A stretch of 64,000 nt of DNA from Pseudoflavonifractor sp. MSJ-30 (GTDB lineage Bacteria; Bacillota; Clostridia; Oscillospirales; Oscillospiraceae). A model generated the notes under the pieces. The model did not search any database and had not been told where the DNA came from. It saw nothing but the letters and a program-made list of their open reading frames with translations. The stretch spans positions 61,329 to 125,328 of the forward strand of contig NZ_JAHLPU010000018.1 in the NCBI RefSeq assembly GCF_018918045.1, given 5' to 3'. Position 1 is the stretch's first letter; each line of letters opens with the position of its first letter. Shown piece after piece: positions 53,031 to 62,544 of this stretch. Both the position numbers and the translations under genes were made by a program.

Positions 53031-53059
53031 AGTATAGCCCATTTTCGCCCATTTTGCAA
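53031..53059 (-). promoter_or_regulatory. Promoter of queA-tgt
   Basis: On the minus strand a -35 TTGCAA (53059-53054) and -10 TATACT (53036-53031) with a 17-base spacer. Confidence 0.75.
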
Positions 53060-53105
53060 CAGGCAAAAGAGCGCTCCCGGGCATAGACTGCACGGGAGGG
53101 ATTCT

Positions 53106-53972
53106 ATGAAAAAGCCGATTTTCACAGGAGCCTGTACGGCTCTGGTCACACCGTTTCTTAAGGAAAAAATCAACACTCCTATGCTGCGGCAGCTGATCCG
53201 GCGGCAGCTCAACGCCGGAATAGACGCTCTGGTCATTTGCGGCACCACAGGAGAATCCGCCGCGCTTTCTGACGCGGAAAAGCTGGAGCTGTTCCGTGTT
53301 TCCCGGGATACCATCCCGGAAAACGTAGCCTTTATGGCCGGAACCGGCTCCAACGATACGGCCCATGCCGTTGCCCTGAGCCAGGCAGCGGAGGACTGCG
53401 GAGCAGATGCCTTACTGGTGGTCAGTCCATACTACAATAAGGGCACCGAAGATGGCCTGTACAGGCACTACGCCTCCATTGCGGACAGCGTACATATTCC
53501 GCTGATCCTCTACAACGTTCCGGGCCGTACAGGACTGGATATGCCCGTTTCTCTCTACCGGAAGCTATCGGAATTGCCAAATGTTCTGGGTGTAAAGGAG
53601 GCCGGCACCGATATCCGCAAAATTGCAAAAATTCGGCAGGTCTGTCCCCCGGATTTCTTTGTCTGGTGCGGTAATGACGATCTGGCCGTGCCAGCGATGG
53701 CCCTGGGAGCGCTGGGGGTTATCTCTGTTGTCTCCAATGTGGAGCCGGAGTTGACCCGGGCCATGGTCCGGGCCGCCCTGGACGGAGACTTCGACACCGC
53801 CGTGGATTTGCAGCTGAGGCTGTATCCTTTGATCGAGGCTCTGTTCCTGGAAGTCAACCCGGCGCCTGTCAAAGCGGCAATGGAGTTCATCGGCTATGAC
53901 TGCGGCGACTGCCGCCTCCCGGTGGGCAACGTCAGCGAGGCTACGCGGGCAAGGCTTCAGGCGCTTTTGTAA
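53106..53972 (+). CDS. dapA: 4-hydroxy-tetrahydrodipicolinate synthase DapA
   Basis: This 288-residue aldolase condenses pyruvate with aspartate semialdehyde in lysine/diaminopimelate synthesis. Motifs are ALVTPF, GTTGESA, the Tyr in SPYYNKG and the Schiff-base Lys in GVKEAG. The ATG at 53106 follows GGGAGGG. Related N-acetylneuraminate lyases are less likely given the GTTGES pattern. Confidence 0.93.
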   Translation: MKKPIFTGACTALVTPFLKEKINTPMLRQLIRRQLNAGIDALVICGTTGESAALSDAEKLELFRVSRDTIPENVAFMAGTGSNDTAHAVALSQAAEDCGADALLVVSPYYNKGTEDGLYRHYASIADSVHIPLILYNVPGRTGLDMPVSLYRKLSELPNVLGVKEAGTDIRKIAKIRQVCPPDFFVWCGNDDLAVPAMALGALGVISVVSNVEPELTRAMVRAALDGDFDTAVDLQLRLYPLIEALFLEVNPAPVKAAMEFIGYDCGDCRLPVGNVSEATRARLQALL

Positions 53973-53980
53973 AACATACA

Positions 53981-54016
53981 GCGGGGCATGCCGAAATTGA
54001 CATGCCCCGCGTTTTT
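53981..54016. terminator. Terminator between dapA and the NUDIX gene
   Basis: A perfect 10-bp stem (53981-53990 with 54001-54010) is followed by GTTTTT on the plus strand. Confidence 0.88.
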
Positions 54017-54644
54017 AATCAAACAATGTTGGTGCCTGAGGGTTCCGGAGAGCGTCAAAACACATCCTGATTTGCTCCCGTGTGCATTTCTCCACGGCCA
54101 GGTTCTCCGGCAGCTCGTCTTCGCCGAAAAGGGCCGTCTTCGTGGTTTCGATGTTGCGCTGAAATTCTCCGCCCTCATACCGGCAAAGGACAAAAATTTT
54201 TATGACTCCATAGGCATAATTGGTCACATTATGCTTCCGCCAGTCCTGCACAGCGATCAGCCGCTGCGCCGTCACCGCACAGCCGGTTTCCTCCAATACT
54301 TCCTTGATTGCATTGGAAGCCACGGACTGGTCCACATCGCACCATCCTCCCGGCAGAGACCAGGTACCGTTATTTTCATGGACAAGCAGGATTTTCTCCC
54401 CCAGAAATACGGCCGCTCTGGTATCGATCTTCGGCGTTTGATAGCCTGTCTCATTGCAGAACAAATTCCGGATCCGGCCCGTTGGAATATCCGTTTTCAG
54501 AGATACCATTTCCGCGGCGATCTGCCGCAGTGCCTCGTACCGTTCTCTGTCATATTCATCCTTGCCATATTGCAAACCCGCCTGCGCGATACTCTGGATA
54601 CGGATGGCAAACGCAAGCCACTGATCGTTCATCCCCTGATCCAT
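54015..54644 (-). CDS. NUDIX hydrolase with altered Nudix box
   Basis: This 209-residue protein has an N-terminal NUDIX_N-like helical domain (about residues 1-65) and a NUDIX domain. The Nudix box is GWCDVDQSVASNAIKEVLEETG: the first Glu is Gln and the Arg is Lys, while the EVLEETG core is intact. This may alter metal binding or activity. It lies 11 bases before tyrS's stop in the same direction and may be co-transcribed. Confidence 0.82.
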   Translation of the reverse strand: MDQGMNDQWLAFAIRIQSIAQAGLQYGKDEYDRERYEALRQIAAEMVSLKTDIPTGRIRNLFCNETGYQTPKIDTRAAVFLGEKILLVHENNGTWSLPGGWCDVDQSVASNAIKEVLEETGCAVTAQRLIAVQDWRKHNVTNYAYGVIKIFVLCRYEGGEFQRNIETTKTALFGEDELPENLAVEKCTREQIRMCFDALRNPQAPTLFD

Positions 54645-54655
54645 AAATACCTTTT

Positions 54656-55879
54656 TTACTTCAGGATCGCTTTATGGAAGACCTTCTTGCCCTTGCGCAG
54701 CTTCACACCCTCCCGGAGCATCTCCCGGGTGACTTCAAACTTCACATCGGTGATCTTCTCATCGTTGACGGAAACGCCGCCCCCCGCCACGTTCTTCCGG
54801 GCATCGCCGTTGGAAGTGGCCAGCTTGCAGGCCACCATCAGGCTCAACAGGCCAATCTTCCCCTCCGTCAGCTGGTCTTCAGTGATTTCGGTAGTGGGGA
54901 TATTGGCGTCATCTCCGCCGTCGGTAAACAGAGCCTTGGCGGCAGCCTGAGCCTTATCGGCCTCTTCCTCGCCGTGAACGAGCTTGGTCAGCTCATAGGC
55001 CAGGATCTCCTTGGCTTCATTGATCTTGGAATCCTTCCAGGAATCCATCTCATCGATCTGCTCCAGAGGCAGGAAGGTCAGCATGCGGATGCACTTCATC
55101 ACGTCCGCATCGTCCACATTCCGCCAGTACTGGTAGAACTCGTAGGGGCTGGTCTTGTTGGGGTCGAGCCACACCGCGCCCTTGGCGGTCTTACCCATCT
55201 TCTTGCCCTCGGAATTGAGCAGCAGGGTGATGGTCATGGCGTGGGCATCCTTGCCCAGCTTTCGGCGGATCAGCTCGGTGCCGCCCAGCATATTGCTCCA
55301 CTGGTCGTTGCCGCCAAACTGCATGTTGCAGCCGTAGTGCTGGAACAGGTAGTAGAAGTCGTAGGACTGCATGGGCATATAGTTGAACTCCAGGAAGCTC
55401 AGGCCCTTTTCCATGCGCTGCTTGAAGCACTCGGCCCGCAGCATATTGTTCACGGAGAAGCAGGCGCCGATGTCCCGGATAAAATCGATGTAGTTCAGGT
55501 TCAGCAGCCAGTCCGCATTGTTGACCATCTGGGCCTTGCCCTCGCCAAACTCAATGAACCGCTCCATCTGCTTTTTGAAGCAGGCGCAGTTATGGTCGAT
55601 GGTCTCCTTGGTCATCATGGAGCGCATATCGGTACGGCCGGAAGGGTCTCCGATCATAGCCGTGCCGCCGCCGATCAGGGCAATGGGCTTATTGCCCGCC
55701 ATCTGCAGCCGCTTCATAAGGCACAGAGCCATAAAATGGCCCACATGGAGGGAATCGGCAGTGGGATCAAAGCCGATGTAGAAGGTAGCCTTGCCGTTGT
55801 CCACCATCTCCCGGATTTCTTCCTCATTGGTCACCTGCGCGATCAGCCCACGGGCAACCAGCTCGTCATAGACTTTCAT
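54656..55879 (-). CDS. tyrS: Tyrosyl-tRNA synthetase
   Basis: This 407-residue class I synthetase has the HIGH motif as HVGHF and the KMSKS motif as KMGKT, the variant usual in many TyrS. A C-terminal S4-like domain follows (about residues 340-405). It is controlled by the upstream T-box. Confidence 0.96.
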   Translation of the reverse strand: MKVYDELVARGLIAQVTNEEEIREMVDNGKATFYIGFDPTADSLHVGHFMALCLMKRLQMAGNKPIALIGGGTAMIGDPSGRTDMRSMMTKETIDHNCACFKKQMERFIEFGEGKAQMVNNADWLLNLNYIDFIRDIGACFSVNNMLRAECFKQRMEKGLSFLEFNYMPMQSYDFYYLFQHYGCNMQFGGNDQWSNMLGGTELIRRKLGKDAHAMTITLLLNSEGKKMGKTAKGAVWLDPNKTSPYEFYQYWRNVDDADVMKCIRMLTFLPLEQIDEMDSWKDSKINEAKEILAYELTKLVHGEEEADKAQAAAKALFTDGGDDANIPTTEITEDQLTEGKIGLLSLMVACKLATSNGDARKNVAGGGVSVNDEKITDVKFEVTREMLREGVKLRKGKKVFHKAILK

Positions 55880-55932
55880 GTTTCATTTTCCTTTCCTGTG
55901 TGAATTATTACGAATTCAGCCAGAGAAGCTGC

Positions 55933-56196
55933 AAAAAGCGCCCTCTGCCTGAAATGAACAGACAGAGGGCGCTGTGAAGCGCGGTACCACCTCAGTTTGG
56001 AGACGCCTCACGACGGTCTCCCTCATGCCGCCCCGCAGGCGGCGACGCTGTATCGGGCGCACCCGTCCTTCCCTACTGCTTCTTCAGGAAGGCCGCTCCG
56101 GGAGGTATGTTCCGCAAAGACTTCTGCCGCCTTGCACCCTCCGGCGGCTCTCTGAAAGAAGGGACTCTATGCGTACTTGTTCCCATCGCTGCGTTG
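55933..56196 (-). ncRNA. Tyrosine T-box leader
   Basis: The minus strand carries the T-box consensus (GGTGGTACCGCG, 55992-55981). After it comes a terminator with an 11-bp stem (55937-55947 with 55963-55973) and five T. A UAC triplet, a tyrosine codon, lies in the Stem I specifier position (56175-56173). Uncharged tRNA-Tyr should favour readthrough into tyrS. Confidence 0.93.
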
Positions 56197-56202
56197 TAAC
56201 GT

Positions 56203-56231
56203 ATTTTAGCAGACTGCCTTTTGAAAGTCAA
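56203..56231 (-). promoter_or_regulatory. Promoter of the tyrS T-box transcript
   Basis: On the minus strand a -35 TTGACT (56231-56226) and -10 TAAAAT (56208-56203) have a 17-base spacer, just downstream of recN. Confidence 0.78.
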
Positions 56232-56239
56232 GCAGCAAA

Positions 56240-57904
56240 TTAACCGATTTCTTTTCGGGCCAGGAGCATTTCTTCGGCACTTTTCCGGGTAATTTCCGTA
56301 ATATTGGTGCCGCCGATGATTCGTGCCAGCTCGTTGACGCGGCCCTGCTTGTCCAATGGCGTAACGGTCGTAAAGGTTCTGCCGTCCCGTTCGGACTTGG
56401 CGATCAGCATATGCGTATCAGCCAGTGCCGCCAGCTGCGGCAGATGGGTCACACAGAGCACCTGCTTATGCTTTGCAAGAGAACGCAGCTTCTCGGCAAT
56501 GCGCTGCGCCGCTCGCCCGGAAACGCCGGTATCCACCTCATCAAAAATCAGGGTGTCCACGGCGTCCTTTTCCGCAAGCACATTTTTCATGGACAGCATG
56601 ATTCTGGCCAACTCACCGCCGGAAGCCACCTTACTCAGAGGCTTCAGATCCTCACCGGCATTGGCAGAGAGATAAAAAGCGACACCGTCGGCGCCCTCAG
56701 CTCCAAGCTCCGTTTCCCGGAAAAGGCACTGGAACTGCACCCGCGGCATATCCAGCTGCGCCAGCTCAGAAAGAATCTTATCCGCCAGGATCTTCCCCTG
56801 CTCCTGCCGGTTCTTCCGCAGAAGCAGCGCCGCGTCCCAGGCTTCCTTTTCCTGTTTGGCCAGCTTCTTTTTCAGCTGCTCCACCCGGTCGTCCGCAAAC
56901 TCAATCTCGTCCAGCTCTTTTTGCGCTTTGTCGAGATAAGCAAGAATCTCATGACAGTCCGCGCCATATTTCCGGCGCAGCCGATGGATAACGTCCAGTC
57001 GTGATTCGATCCGCTCCAGCTCATCGGCAGAATAGCAGAGCTCATCCAGAGAATCCCGGACCTCGTCCGCAATATCCTGAACCTGGTATTTCAGATCCGT
57101 CAGACGCTCCTGAAAGGCCGTATAATCATCGCTGTATCGGGCGATTCTGGAAAGCGAATAGGCAGCTTGCGCAAGCAGCGCGGCGGCACCGTCATTCTCG
57201 TCTCCGCCCAAAAGGGCCTCCGCGGCCTCTTCCAGGCCCTGAGAGAGTTTCTCAGAGTTCTGCAGCAGCTTTCTGCGCTGCTCCAGCTCCTCATCCTCCC
57301 CGCTTTTCAGATCTGCCTTCTCTATCTCAGCAATCTGGTACTTCAGCGTCTCCATGCGGCGCAGCTTCTCACCCTCGTCCATGGTCATGCGGTCGATCTC
57401 CCGGCGAAGGGCGCTGACAGCGGCAAACTTTTCCTGATAGTCCGCCCGCAAATCTCCATTGTCCGCAAAGGCATCCAGAAAACGCAGATGATTTTCCTCG
57501 TCAAATAAAGTGGCAGAATCGTGCTGACCATGGATGTTGATGAGCTGCACGCCCAGCTTATGCAAAATGGCAACCGTCACAAGGGCACCATTCACACGGC
57601 ATACATTCTTCCCGTCCATGAAAATATCCCGCTGGATTACGGTCTCTTCATCGTATTCCACACCGTTTTCGGCAAACCAGGAAAGCATCGGCACCCGGGT
57701 GAATACCGCCCGGACGGAGGCTTTATTCGCCCCTGTACGGATCATATCCCGATAAGCCCGCTGGCCCAGAATGGCAGAAATGGCATCAATGACGATGGAT
57801 TTACCTGCACCGGTCTCACCGGTGAGCACATTAAAGCCCTTGTCAAAGGAGATATCTGCCTGCTCAATCACCGCAATGTTTTCAATATGCAAAAGGCTCA
57901 GCAA
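56240..57904 (-). CDS. recN: DNA repair protein RecN
   Basis: This 554-residue SMC-like ATPase has Walker A GETGAGKS near the N-terminus, a long coiled coil (about 150-360) and the C-terminal signature SGGELARIMLSMKN with Walker B TLIFDEVDTGVSG. It acts in double-strand-break repair. I place the start at a TTG (57904) 10 bases after AAGGAG, giving the usual MLSLLHIENIAV; a GTG 9 bases upstream is too close to the ribosome-binding site. Confidence 0.94.
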   Translation of the reverse strand: MLSLLHIENIAVIEQADISFDKGFNVLTGETGAGKSIVIDAISAILGQRAYRDMIRTGANKASVRAVFTRVPMLSWFAENGVEYDEETVIQRDIFMDGKNVCRVNGALVTVAILHKLGVQLINIHGQHDSATLFDEENHLRFLDAFADNGDLRADYQEKFAAVSALRREIDRMTMDEGEKLRRMETLKYQIAEIEKADLKSGEDEELEQRRKLLQNSEKLSQGLEEAAEALLGGDENDGAAALLAQAAYSLSRIARYSDDYTAFQERLTDLKYQVQDIADEVRDSLDELCYSADELERIESRLDVIHRLRRKYGADCHEILAYLDKAQKELDEIEFADDRVEQLKKKLAKQEKEAWDAALLLRKNRQEQGKILADKILSELAQLDMPRVQFQCLFRETELGAEGADGVAFYLSANAGEDLKPLSKVASGGELARIMLSMKNVLAEKDAVDTLIFDEVDTGVSGRAAQRIAEKLRSLAKHKQVLCVTHLPQLAALADTHMLIAKSERDGRTFTTVTPLDKQGRVNELARIIGGTNITEITRKSAEEMLLARKEIG

Positions 57905-57918
57905 CGCGCACACGCTCC

Positions 57919-58374
57919 TTATTTACGGATCACAGATTTGATCTCGCCGGTGAAAGCGGCGGCAGCATGGCCTTCCCTCATAACGATCACCACAGTGTCG
58001 TCCCCCGCCAGTGTGCCCAAAACCGCGCTGCTGCGCATGGCATCCAGAGCGGAAGCAGCGGCATTTGCCATGCCGGGCAAGGTGTGGATCACGACCAGGT
58101 TTTCCGCATAGTCCACGCTGACCAGGCATTCCCGGAAAATATTGTTCAGCCGGTCGGAAAGCGTCGGCGCGGCGTCCTTTTCCGGCACACTGTAGCGATA
58201 GGTACCGAGGCTCGTCAGCTCCTTAACGATCCGCATTTCTTTGATGTCCCGGGAAATAGTAGCCTGCGTGCTGTTAAAGCCCGCCTCTACCAACGCCTGC
58301 AAAAGCTGTTCCTGGGTCTCCACGTCCGTATTGGAGATGATCTCCACGATTTTAGCCTGTCTCTGAGATTTCAT
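57919..58374 (-). CDS. argR: Arginine repressor ArgR
   Basis: This 151-residue regulator has an N-terminal winged helix (RQAKIVEIISNTDVETQEQLLQAL, TQATISRDIKEM) and a C-terminal arginine-binding domain (GTLAGDDTVVIVM). It sits between nadK and recN, the conserved Firmicutes position. Confidence 0.95.
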   Translation of the reverse strand: MKSQRQAKIVEIISNTDVETQEQLLQALVEAGFNSTQATISRDIKEMRIVKELTSLGTYRYSVPEKDAAPTLSDRLNNIFRECLVSVDYAENLVVIHTLPGMANAAASALDAMRSSAVLGTLAGDDTVVIVMREGHAAAAFTGEIKSVIRK

Positions 58375-58383
58375 ATGAGCGCC

Positions 58384-59247
58384 TCACTTTCCCTGAAATT
58401 TGGCGTTGACCACATCGTAAAAGCTGCGGTCATTGAGTTTGATAAGCTTGGTTTCCAGCTTTGAGCGGCGAATAGTCACCGTATCCCCAAGATTCAAGCG
58501 CACCGCCTTGCCGCCGTCCACGGAGACAAAGGCGTTTCTTCTGGCATTCTGGGTCATGCGCACCGTAATCACCCGACGATCGGAGGTGACAATGCAGCGG
58601 CTGACCATATCATGGGCGCAAATTGGGGTGATGATCATATTCCGTGCGTCCGGCTCCACAATGGGCCCTCCGGCGGAGAGATTATAGGCCGTAGAGCCGC
58701 TGGGTGTGGAGACAATGATTCCATCGCTGCCACAGCTCAGTGCCTGAACGCCGTCGCATTCCACGCTGAGGTATACAATCCGGGCCACAGCACCCTTTGT
58801 GATTGCCACATCATTCAGACAGATGTCGTGAAAAATAATATCCCGATCCCGTTGGATGGTCACATCCAGCATCATTCTGGGATCCAGTTTATAGGCTCCG
58901 GAAGCAAGTTGGGAAAGGCTGGCGATCTCCGAACTCTCCAGCTCTGCCAGAAAGCCCATCGTACCGATGTTTACACCCAGAATGGGAATATTCCGCCGGG
59001 TCGCCGCCTTAGCCGTATGGAGGATGGTCCCGTCTCCGCCGAAGCATACGATTGCGTCCGCGTTGGGCAGTTCCCGGTCCAGCCTGGAAAAACGGAGGTC
59101 CTTGGGCAGCTCAAAGCCGCGGTCTACCTCAAAGGGCAGGCAAAGGCTCACCCGCATACCGGAATCTTTCAGGATCTGCATGGCGCTGCGGACTGTGGAA
59201 AAATTCCGATCCCGATACGGGTTGGGGGTCAGGATCACATTTTTCAT
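58384..59247 (-). CDS. nadK: NAD kinase
   Basis: This 287-residue enzyme phosphorylates NAD to NADP. The GGDGT motif is in VCFGGDGTILHTAK, and the conserved GSTAYNLSAGGP follows. It overlaps tlyA by 4 bases (ATGA). Confidence 0.95.
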   Translation of the reverse strand: MKNVILTPNPYRDRNFSTVRSAMQILKDSGMRVSLCLPFEVDRGFELPKDLRFSRLDRELPNADAIVCFGGDGTILHTAKAATRRNIPILGVNIGTMGFLAELESSEIASLSQLASGAYKLDPRMMLDVTIQRDRDIIFHDICLNDVAITKGAVARIVYLSVECDGVQALSCGSDGIIVSTPSGSTAYNLSAGGPIVEPDARNMIITPICAHDMVSRCIVTSDRRVITVRMTQNARRNAFVSVDGGKAVRLNLGDTVTIRRSKLETKLIKLNDRSFYDVVNAKFQGK

Positions 59248-60059
59248 ACTTCCGCTCCTTTATCCAGAGCGGCATGCGCCTGTTCTACCACCAGCGCGGT
59301 ATCCGGGCGAATGCCCGTTACGTCATTCAGGCTCAGGTGGCCCAAAAACTCAATATTACCCTCAGGGCCTTTTACCGGTGAAAAAGTCAGGCCCAGAATT
59401 TTGAATCCGAGAGAATCCGCCAGCTCCACAAAATCATCCAATACCTCTTTATGGGTGCTCTTCTCCCGGACAACGCCCTTCTTGCCGACCTTGTCCCGCC
59501 CGGCCTCAAACTGGGGCTTGATCAGGCAGAGCACCTGCCCCGTTTGCTTCAGGAGCTTCTGAATGGCGGGCAGAACGATTTTCAGAGAGATGAAGCTCAC
59601 ATCCACCACGGACAGATCCAATGGCTCCCCCAGCTGCTCGGGCGTCACATAGCGGATATTGGTCTTTTCCATAACCACAACTCTGGGATCCGAACGGATT
59701 TTCCAATCCAGCTGACCATAACCCACATCAATGGCAAAGACCTTTTTTGCTCCCTGCTGCAGCAGGCAGTCTGTAAAACCGCCGGTAGATGCGCCGGAGT
59801 CGCTGCACACGAAGCCCTCCGGTTTGACCCCAAAATCCCGCAGAGCCTTTTCCAGCTTCAATCCGCCCCGGCTCACATAGGGGCACGCCGCCCCCCGGAC
59901 CTCAATGGCCACAGTCTCTTCGTAGGACGTGCCGGGCTTGTCCGCTTTTTGGCCGTCCACATATACAATGCCGCTCATAATGATGGCCTGCGCCTTGGTG
60001 CGGTTTTCCGCATATCCCTGCTCTGTCAGGAGCACATCCAGTCTCTTTTTCACCTTCAT
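59244..60059 (-). CDS. tlyA: TlyA family rRNA methyltransferase
   Basis: This 271-residue protein has an N-terminal S4 domain (KRLDVLLTEQGYAENRTKAQAI) and an FtsJ-like methyltransferase domain (GASTGGFTDCLLQ, DVSFISL). Relatives 2'-O-methylate rRNA; some act as hemolysins. It overlaps dxs by 4 bases. The upstream 18-codon extension was rejected. Confidence 0.92.
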   Translation of the reverse strand: MKVKKRLDVLLTEQGYAENRTKAQAIIMSGIVYVDGQKADKPGTSYEETVAIEVRGAACPYVSRGGLKLEKALRDFGVKPEGFVCSDSGASTGGFTDCLLQQGAKKVFAIDVGYGQLDWKIRSDPRVVVMEKTNIRYVTPEQLGEPLDLSVVDVSFISLKIVLPAIQKLLKQTGQVLCLIKPQFEAGRDKVGKKGVVREKSTHKEVLDDFVELADSLGFKILGLTFSPVKGPEGNIEFLGHLSLNDVTGIRPDTALVVEQAHAALDKGAEV

Positions 60060-61909
60060 CTTGGGATCACCCCTCTTACAAATTCCACAATCGCGCCGCT
60101 GTCCAGGCCGCACAGTCTATAGAGCTTTTCCTGACTGCCGTGAGGCACAAAATCCGACCCCAGATCGATGCCGTACACCGGGCGCTCCGGCTCCGCAGCC
60201 CGAAGCTGCCAGGCCAGTGCCTCCCGAATGCCGCTGCCGCTGCACGCCTCTTCTATAATAACCACAGGACAGCTGCCCTGGGCCAGAATGGCTTCTGTGG
60301 GAAACCGCGTCAAATTCATCAGCCGAAGAACGCCCGCATGGATGCCCTCTTTTTCGAGCGTCTCCGCGGCGGTCAGCAGGTTGTTTACCAGAGTTCCATA
60401 GGTCACAAGGAGCACATCGCCCCCTTGCCGGTGAACACAAAGCCCGGGTACGTCGTCATTCCAGGCGCAATCCGTATATTCTCCCTGGCCGCCTCTGGGA
60501 TAGCGCACAGCCACAGGGCCATTGTACTTTTCCACCGCCCAGCACAGCATCCGCTGCTGCTCGGAGAGACTTGCGGGAGCCAGCAGAAGCATCCCGGGCA
60601 TCTGACGCAGGAAGCCCACATCAAACACGCCGTGGTGGGTCGGTCCATCGTCGCCTACCAGACCTGCCCGGTCGATGGCAAACACCACATGCAGATGGAG
60701 CATGGCCACGTCCTGCATGATCTGATCGTAAGACCGCTGTAAAAACGTGGAATACAGAGCCACCACCGGAACCATGCCCTGTTTGGCAAGGCCGCCGGCC
60801 ATGGACACCGCGTGCTCTTCCGCAATGCCGACATCAAAGGTCCGCTCCGGATACCGACAGGCAAACTCTGTCAGCCCCGTACCGGCAGACATAGCCGCCG
60901 TAATGGCGCAAACCCGTCTGTCCTGGGCAGCCAGATCAACCATGGTCTGGCCGAAAGAATCGGAAAAGCTGGCGGCTTTGACCCCCAGGCTTTTGCCGGT
61001 AACGGGGTCAAATTTTCCAATGCCGTGGAACCGGGTAGGATCCTCCTCCGCGGGAGGATAGCCGCAGCCCTTTCTGGTGATTACGTGGACCAGGACGGGT
61101 TCCCGCATCTCTTTCGCGGCGGCCAGCAAGGCCGTAATACCCGGCAGATCGTGACCATCAGCGGGTCCCAAATACGTAATGCCCATGTTCTCGAACATAT
61201 TTCCCGGCATGAGCACTTGCTTCAGTCGGTTTTTCAGGCGGCTGGAAGCCTTGTAAATAGCTGTACCACCGGGTATCTTTTTCAGAACAGTCCGGTAATA
61301 ACGCTTGGCGTGCAGATAATTCTGGCTGCTTCGAACCTTGGAAAGATGCCGGGACAGACCGCCGTTGCTGCGGCTGATGGACATCTCATTATCGTTCAGG
61401 ATCACCACCATGGGTTCCTTGCTGACTGCCAGATCGTTCAACGCCTCGTAAATCATGCCGCCGGTGGCGGCGCCGTCGCCCACCAGGGCGACCACATCGT
61501 AGTTCTCCCCCAGCAGACTTCTGGCCCGGGCCATGCCCAGGGCGATGGAAACGGAACTGGAAGCGTGACCTGCCACAAAGGCATCAGTCACGCTCTCAGC
61601 TGGCTTCGGGAAGCCGGAAATACCGCCGAACTGCCGCAGCCCGGAAAACGTCTCCTGACGGCCTGTCAGAATCTTATGGACGTAGGACTGATGCCCCACG
61701 TCAAAGACCAGGCGGTCGGTTCGCGTATCATAAACCGTTTCAATCGCTACGGAAAGCTCAACAACGCCTAAATTACCGGCCAGATGCCCGCCGGTTTTGG
61801 AAACATTTTCAATTAGAAATTCCCGGATCTCCCGGCACAGGCAAGCCCGCTGAGGCTCTGAAAGCTTCAGCAGATCTTCCCGGGTATGAACATCCCGCAA
61901 AATTCCCAC
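60056..61909 (-). CDS. dxs: 1-deoxy-D-xylulose-5-phosphate synthase Dxs
   Basis: This 617-residue thiamine-diphosphate enzyme starts the MEP isoprenoid pathway. Motifs: GHQSYVHKILTGR, GDGAATGGMIYEALN, NDNEMSIS and DRAGLVGDDGPTHHG. The start is set at a GTG (61909), 8 bases after AAAGGATG and 7 bases after the oapA stop; a later TTG is possible. No in-frame ATG is near. Confidence 0.93.
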   Translation of the reverse strand: MGILRDVHTREDLLKLSEPQRACLCREIREFLIENVSKTGGHLAGNLGVVELSVAIETVYDTRTDRLVFDVGHQSYVHKILTGRQETFSGLRQFGGISGFPKPAESVTDAFVAGHASSSVSIALGMARARSLLGENYDVVALVGDGAATGGMIYEALNDLAVSKEPMVVILNDNEMSISRSNGGLSRHLSKVRSSQNYLHAKRYYRTVLKKIPGGTAIYKASSRLKNRLKQVLMPGNMFENMGITYLGPADGHDLPGITALLAAAKEMREPVLVHVITRKGCGYPPAEEDPTRFHGIGKFDPVTGKSLGVKAASFSDSFGQTMVDLAAQDRRVCAITAAMSAGTGLTEFACRYPERTFDVGIAEEHAVSMAGGLAKQGMVPVVALYSTFLQRSYDQIMQDVAMLHLHVVFAIDRAGLVGDDGPTHHGVFDVGFLRQMPGMLLLAPASLSEQQRMLCWAVEKYNGPVAVRYPRGGQGEYTDCAWNDDVPGLCVHRQGGDVLLVTYGTLVNNLLTAAETLEKEGIHAGVLRLMNLTRFPTEAILAQGSCPVVIIEEACSGSGIREALAWQLRAAEPERPVYGIDLGSDFVPHGSQEKLYRLCGLDSGAIVEFVRGVIPR

Positions 61910-61916
61910 TACATAA

Positions 61917-62513
61917 TCATCCTTTATTTTTTTCTTTTCTGCAGAACCCTGCTTTGAAGCGATCCAAAGAGGCAATGATCTTGCCTACAAGAAATACGAT
62001 TTCCGTACAGGAGCGGATAGCCACGGTTTTTCCCACGGCTTTGCCGCCTACGGTCAGGCCAGCGACCAGTGCGGACATGCCCAGGCTCACCGCCTGGGGC
62101 CAGGAAAAGTCAATGTAGGTCAGGGCTCTGGCCGCGATGGTGGCGGAGGCCGCGCCGGAGACGACGCCGCAGATATCGCCAATCACATCATTGCAGATAG
62201 AACTGACCCTTCCCGCGTTGCGCAGAAGCCGGATAGCCTCCTTTGCCCCGGGAACCCGGCGGGACGCCATGGAATGGAAAGGCTTCTCGTCCGCCGAGGT
62301 GACGGCCACGCCCACAATATCAAAAAGAATACCCACAGCCACAATAATCAGCAGAATCAAAAATGCCACTGCCATGGAGCTGCGGGCCATTACTTCACCG
62401 GAAGCAAAGCTGATCGTGGCGGAAACCACGATGGTCACCAGAAAAATTGTCAGCGCCCAGCGCGCTGCCGCGCGCTGCTGGCGTTTGCTACTGTCAGGGT
62501 CAGGTTTTGACAC
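61917..62513 (-). CDS. oapA: OLE-associated membrane protein OapA (DUF21-like)
   Basis: This 198-residue protein has three to four transmembrane helices (about 19-38, 48-71, 141-158, with a weaker one at 115-131). It resembles the membrane part of CNNM/CorB-type (DUF21) proteins. It contains a DxxxD motif (DVIGD, residues 109-113), reported as conserved in OapA. It begins with GTG after GAGGAG and directly follows the OLE RNA gene, then dxs-tlyA, the order known for OLE loci. OapA binds OLE RNA and places it at the membrane. Confidence 0.85.
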   Translation of the reverse strand: MSKPDPDSSKRQQRAAARWALTIFLVTIVVSATISFASGEVMARSSMAVAFLILLIIVAVGILFDIVGVAVTSADEKPFHSMASRRVPGAKEAIRLLRNAGRVSSICNDVIGDICGVVSGAASATIAARALTYIDFSWPQAVSLGMSALVAGLTVGGKAVGKTVAIRSCTEIVFLVGKIIASLDRFKAGFCRKEKNKG

Positions 62514-62544
62514 AGGAATATCTCCTCAAAAAATCAAATAAAAA

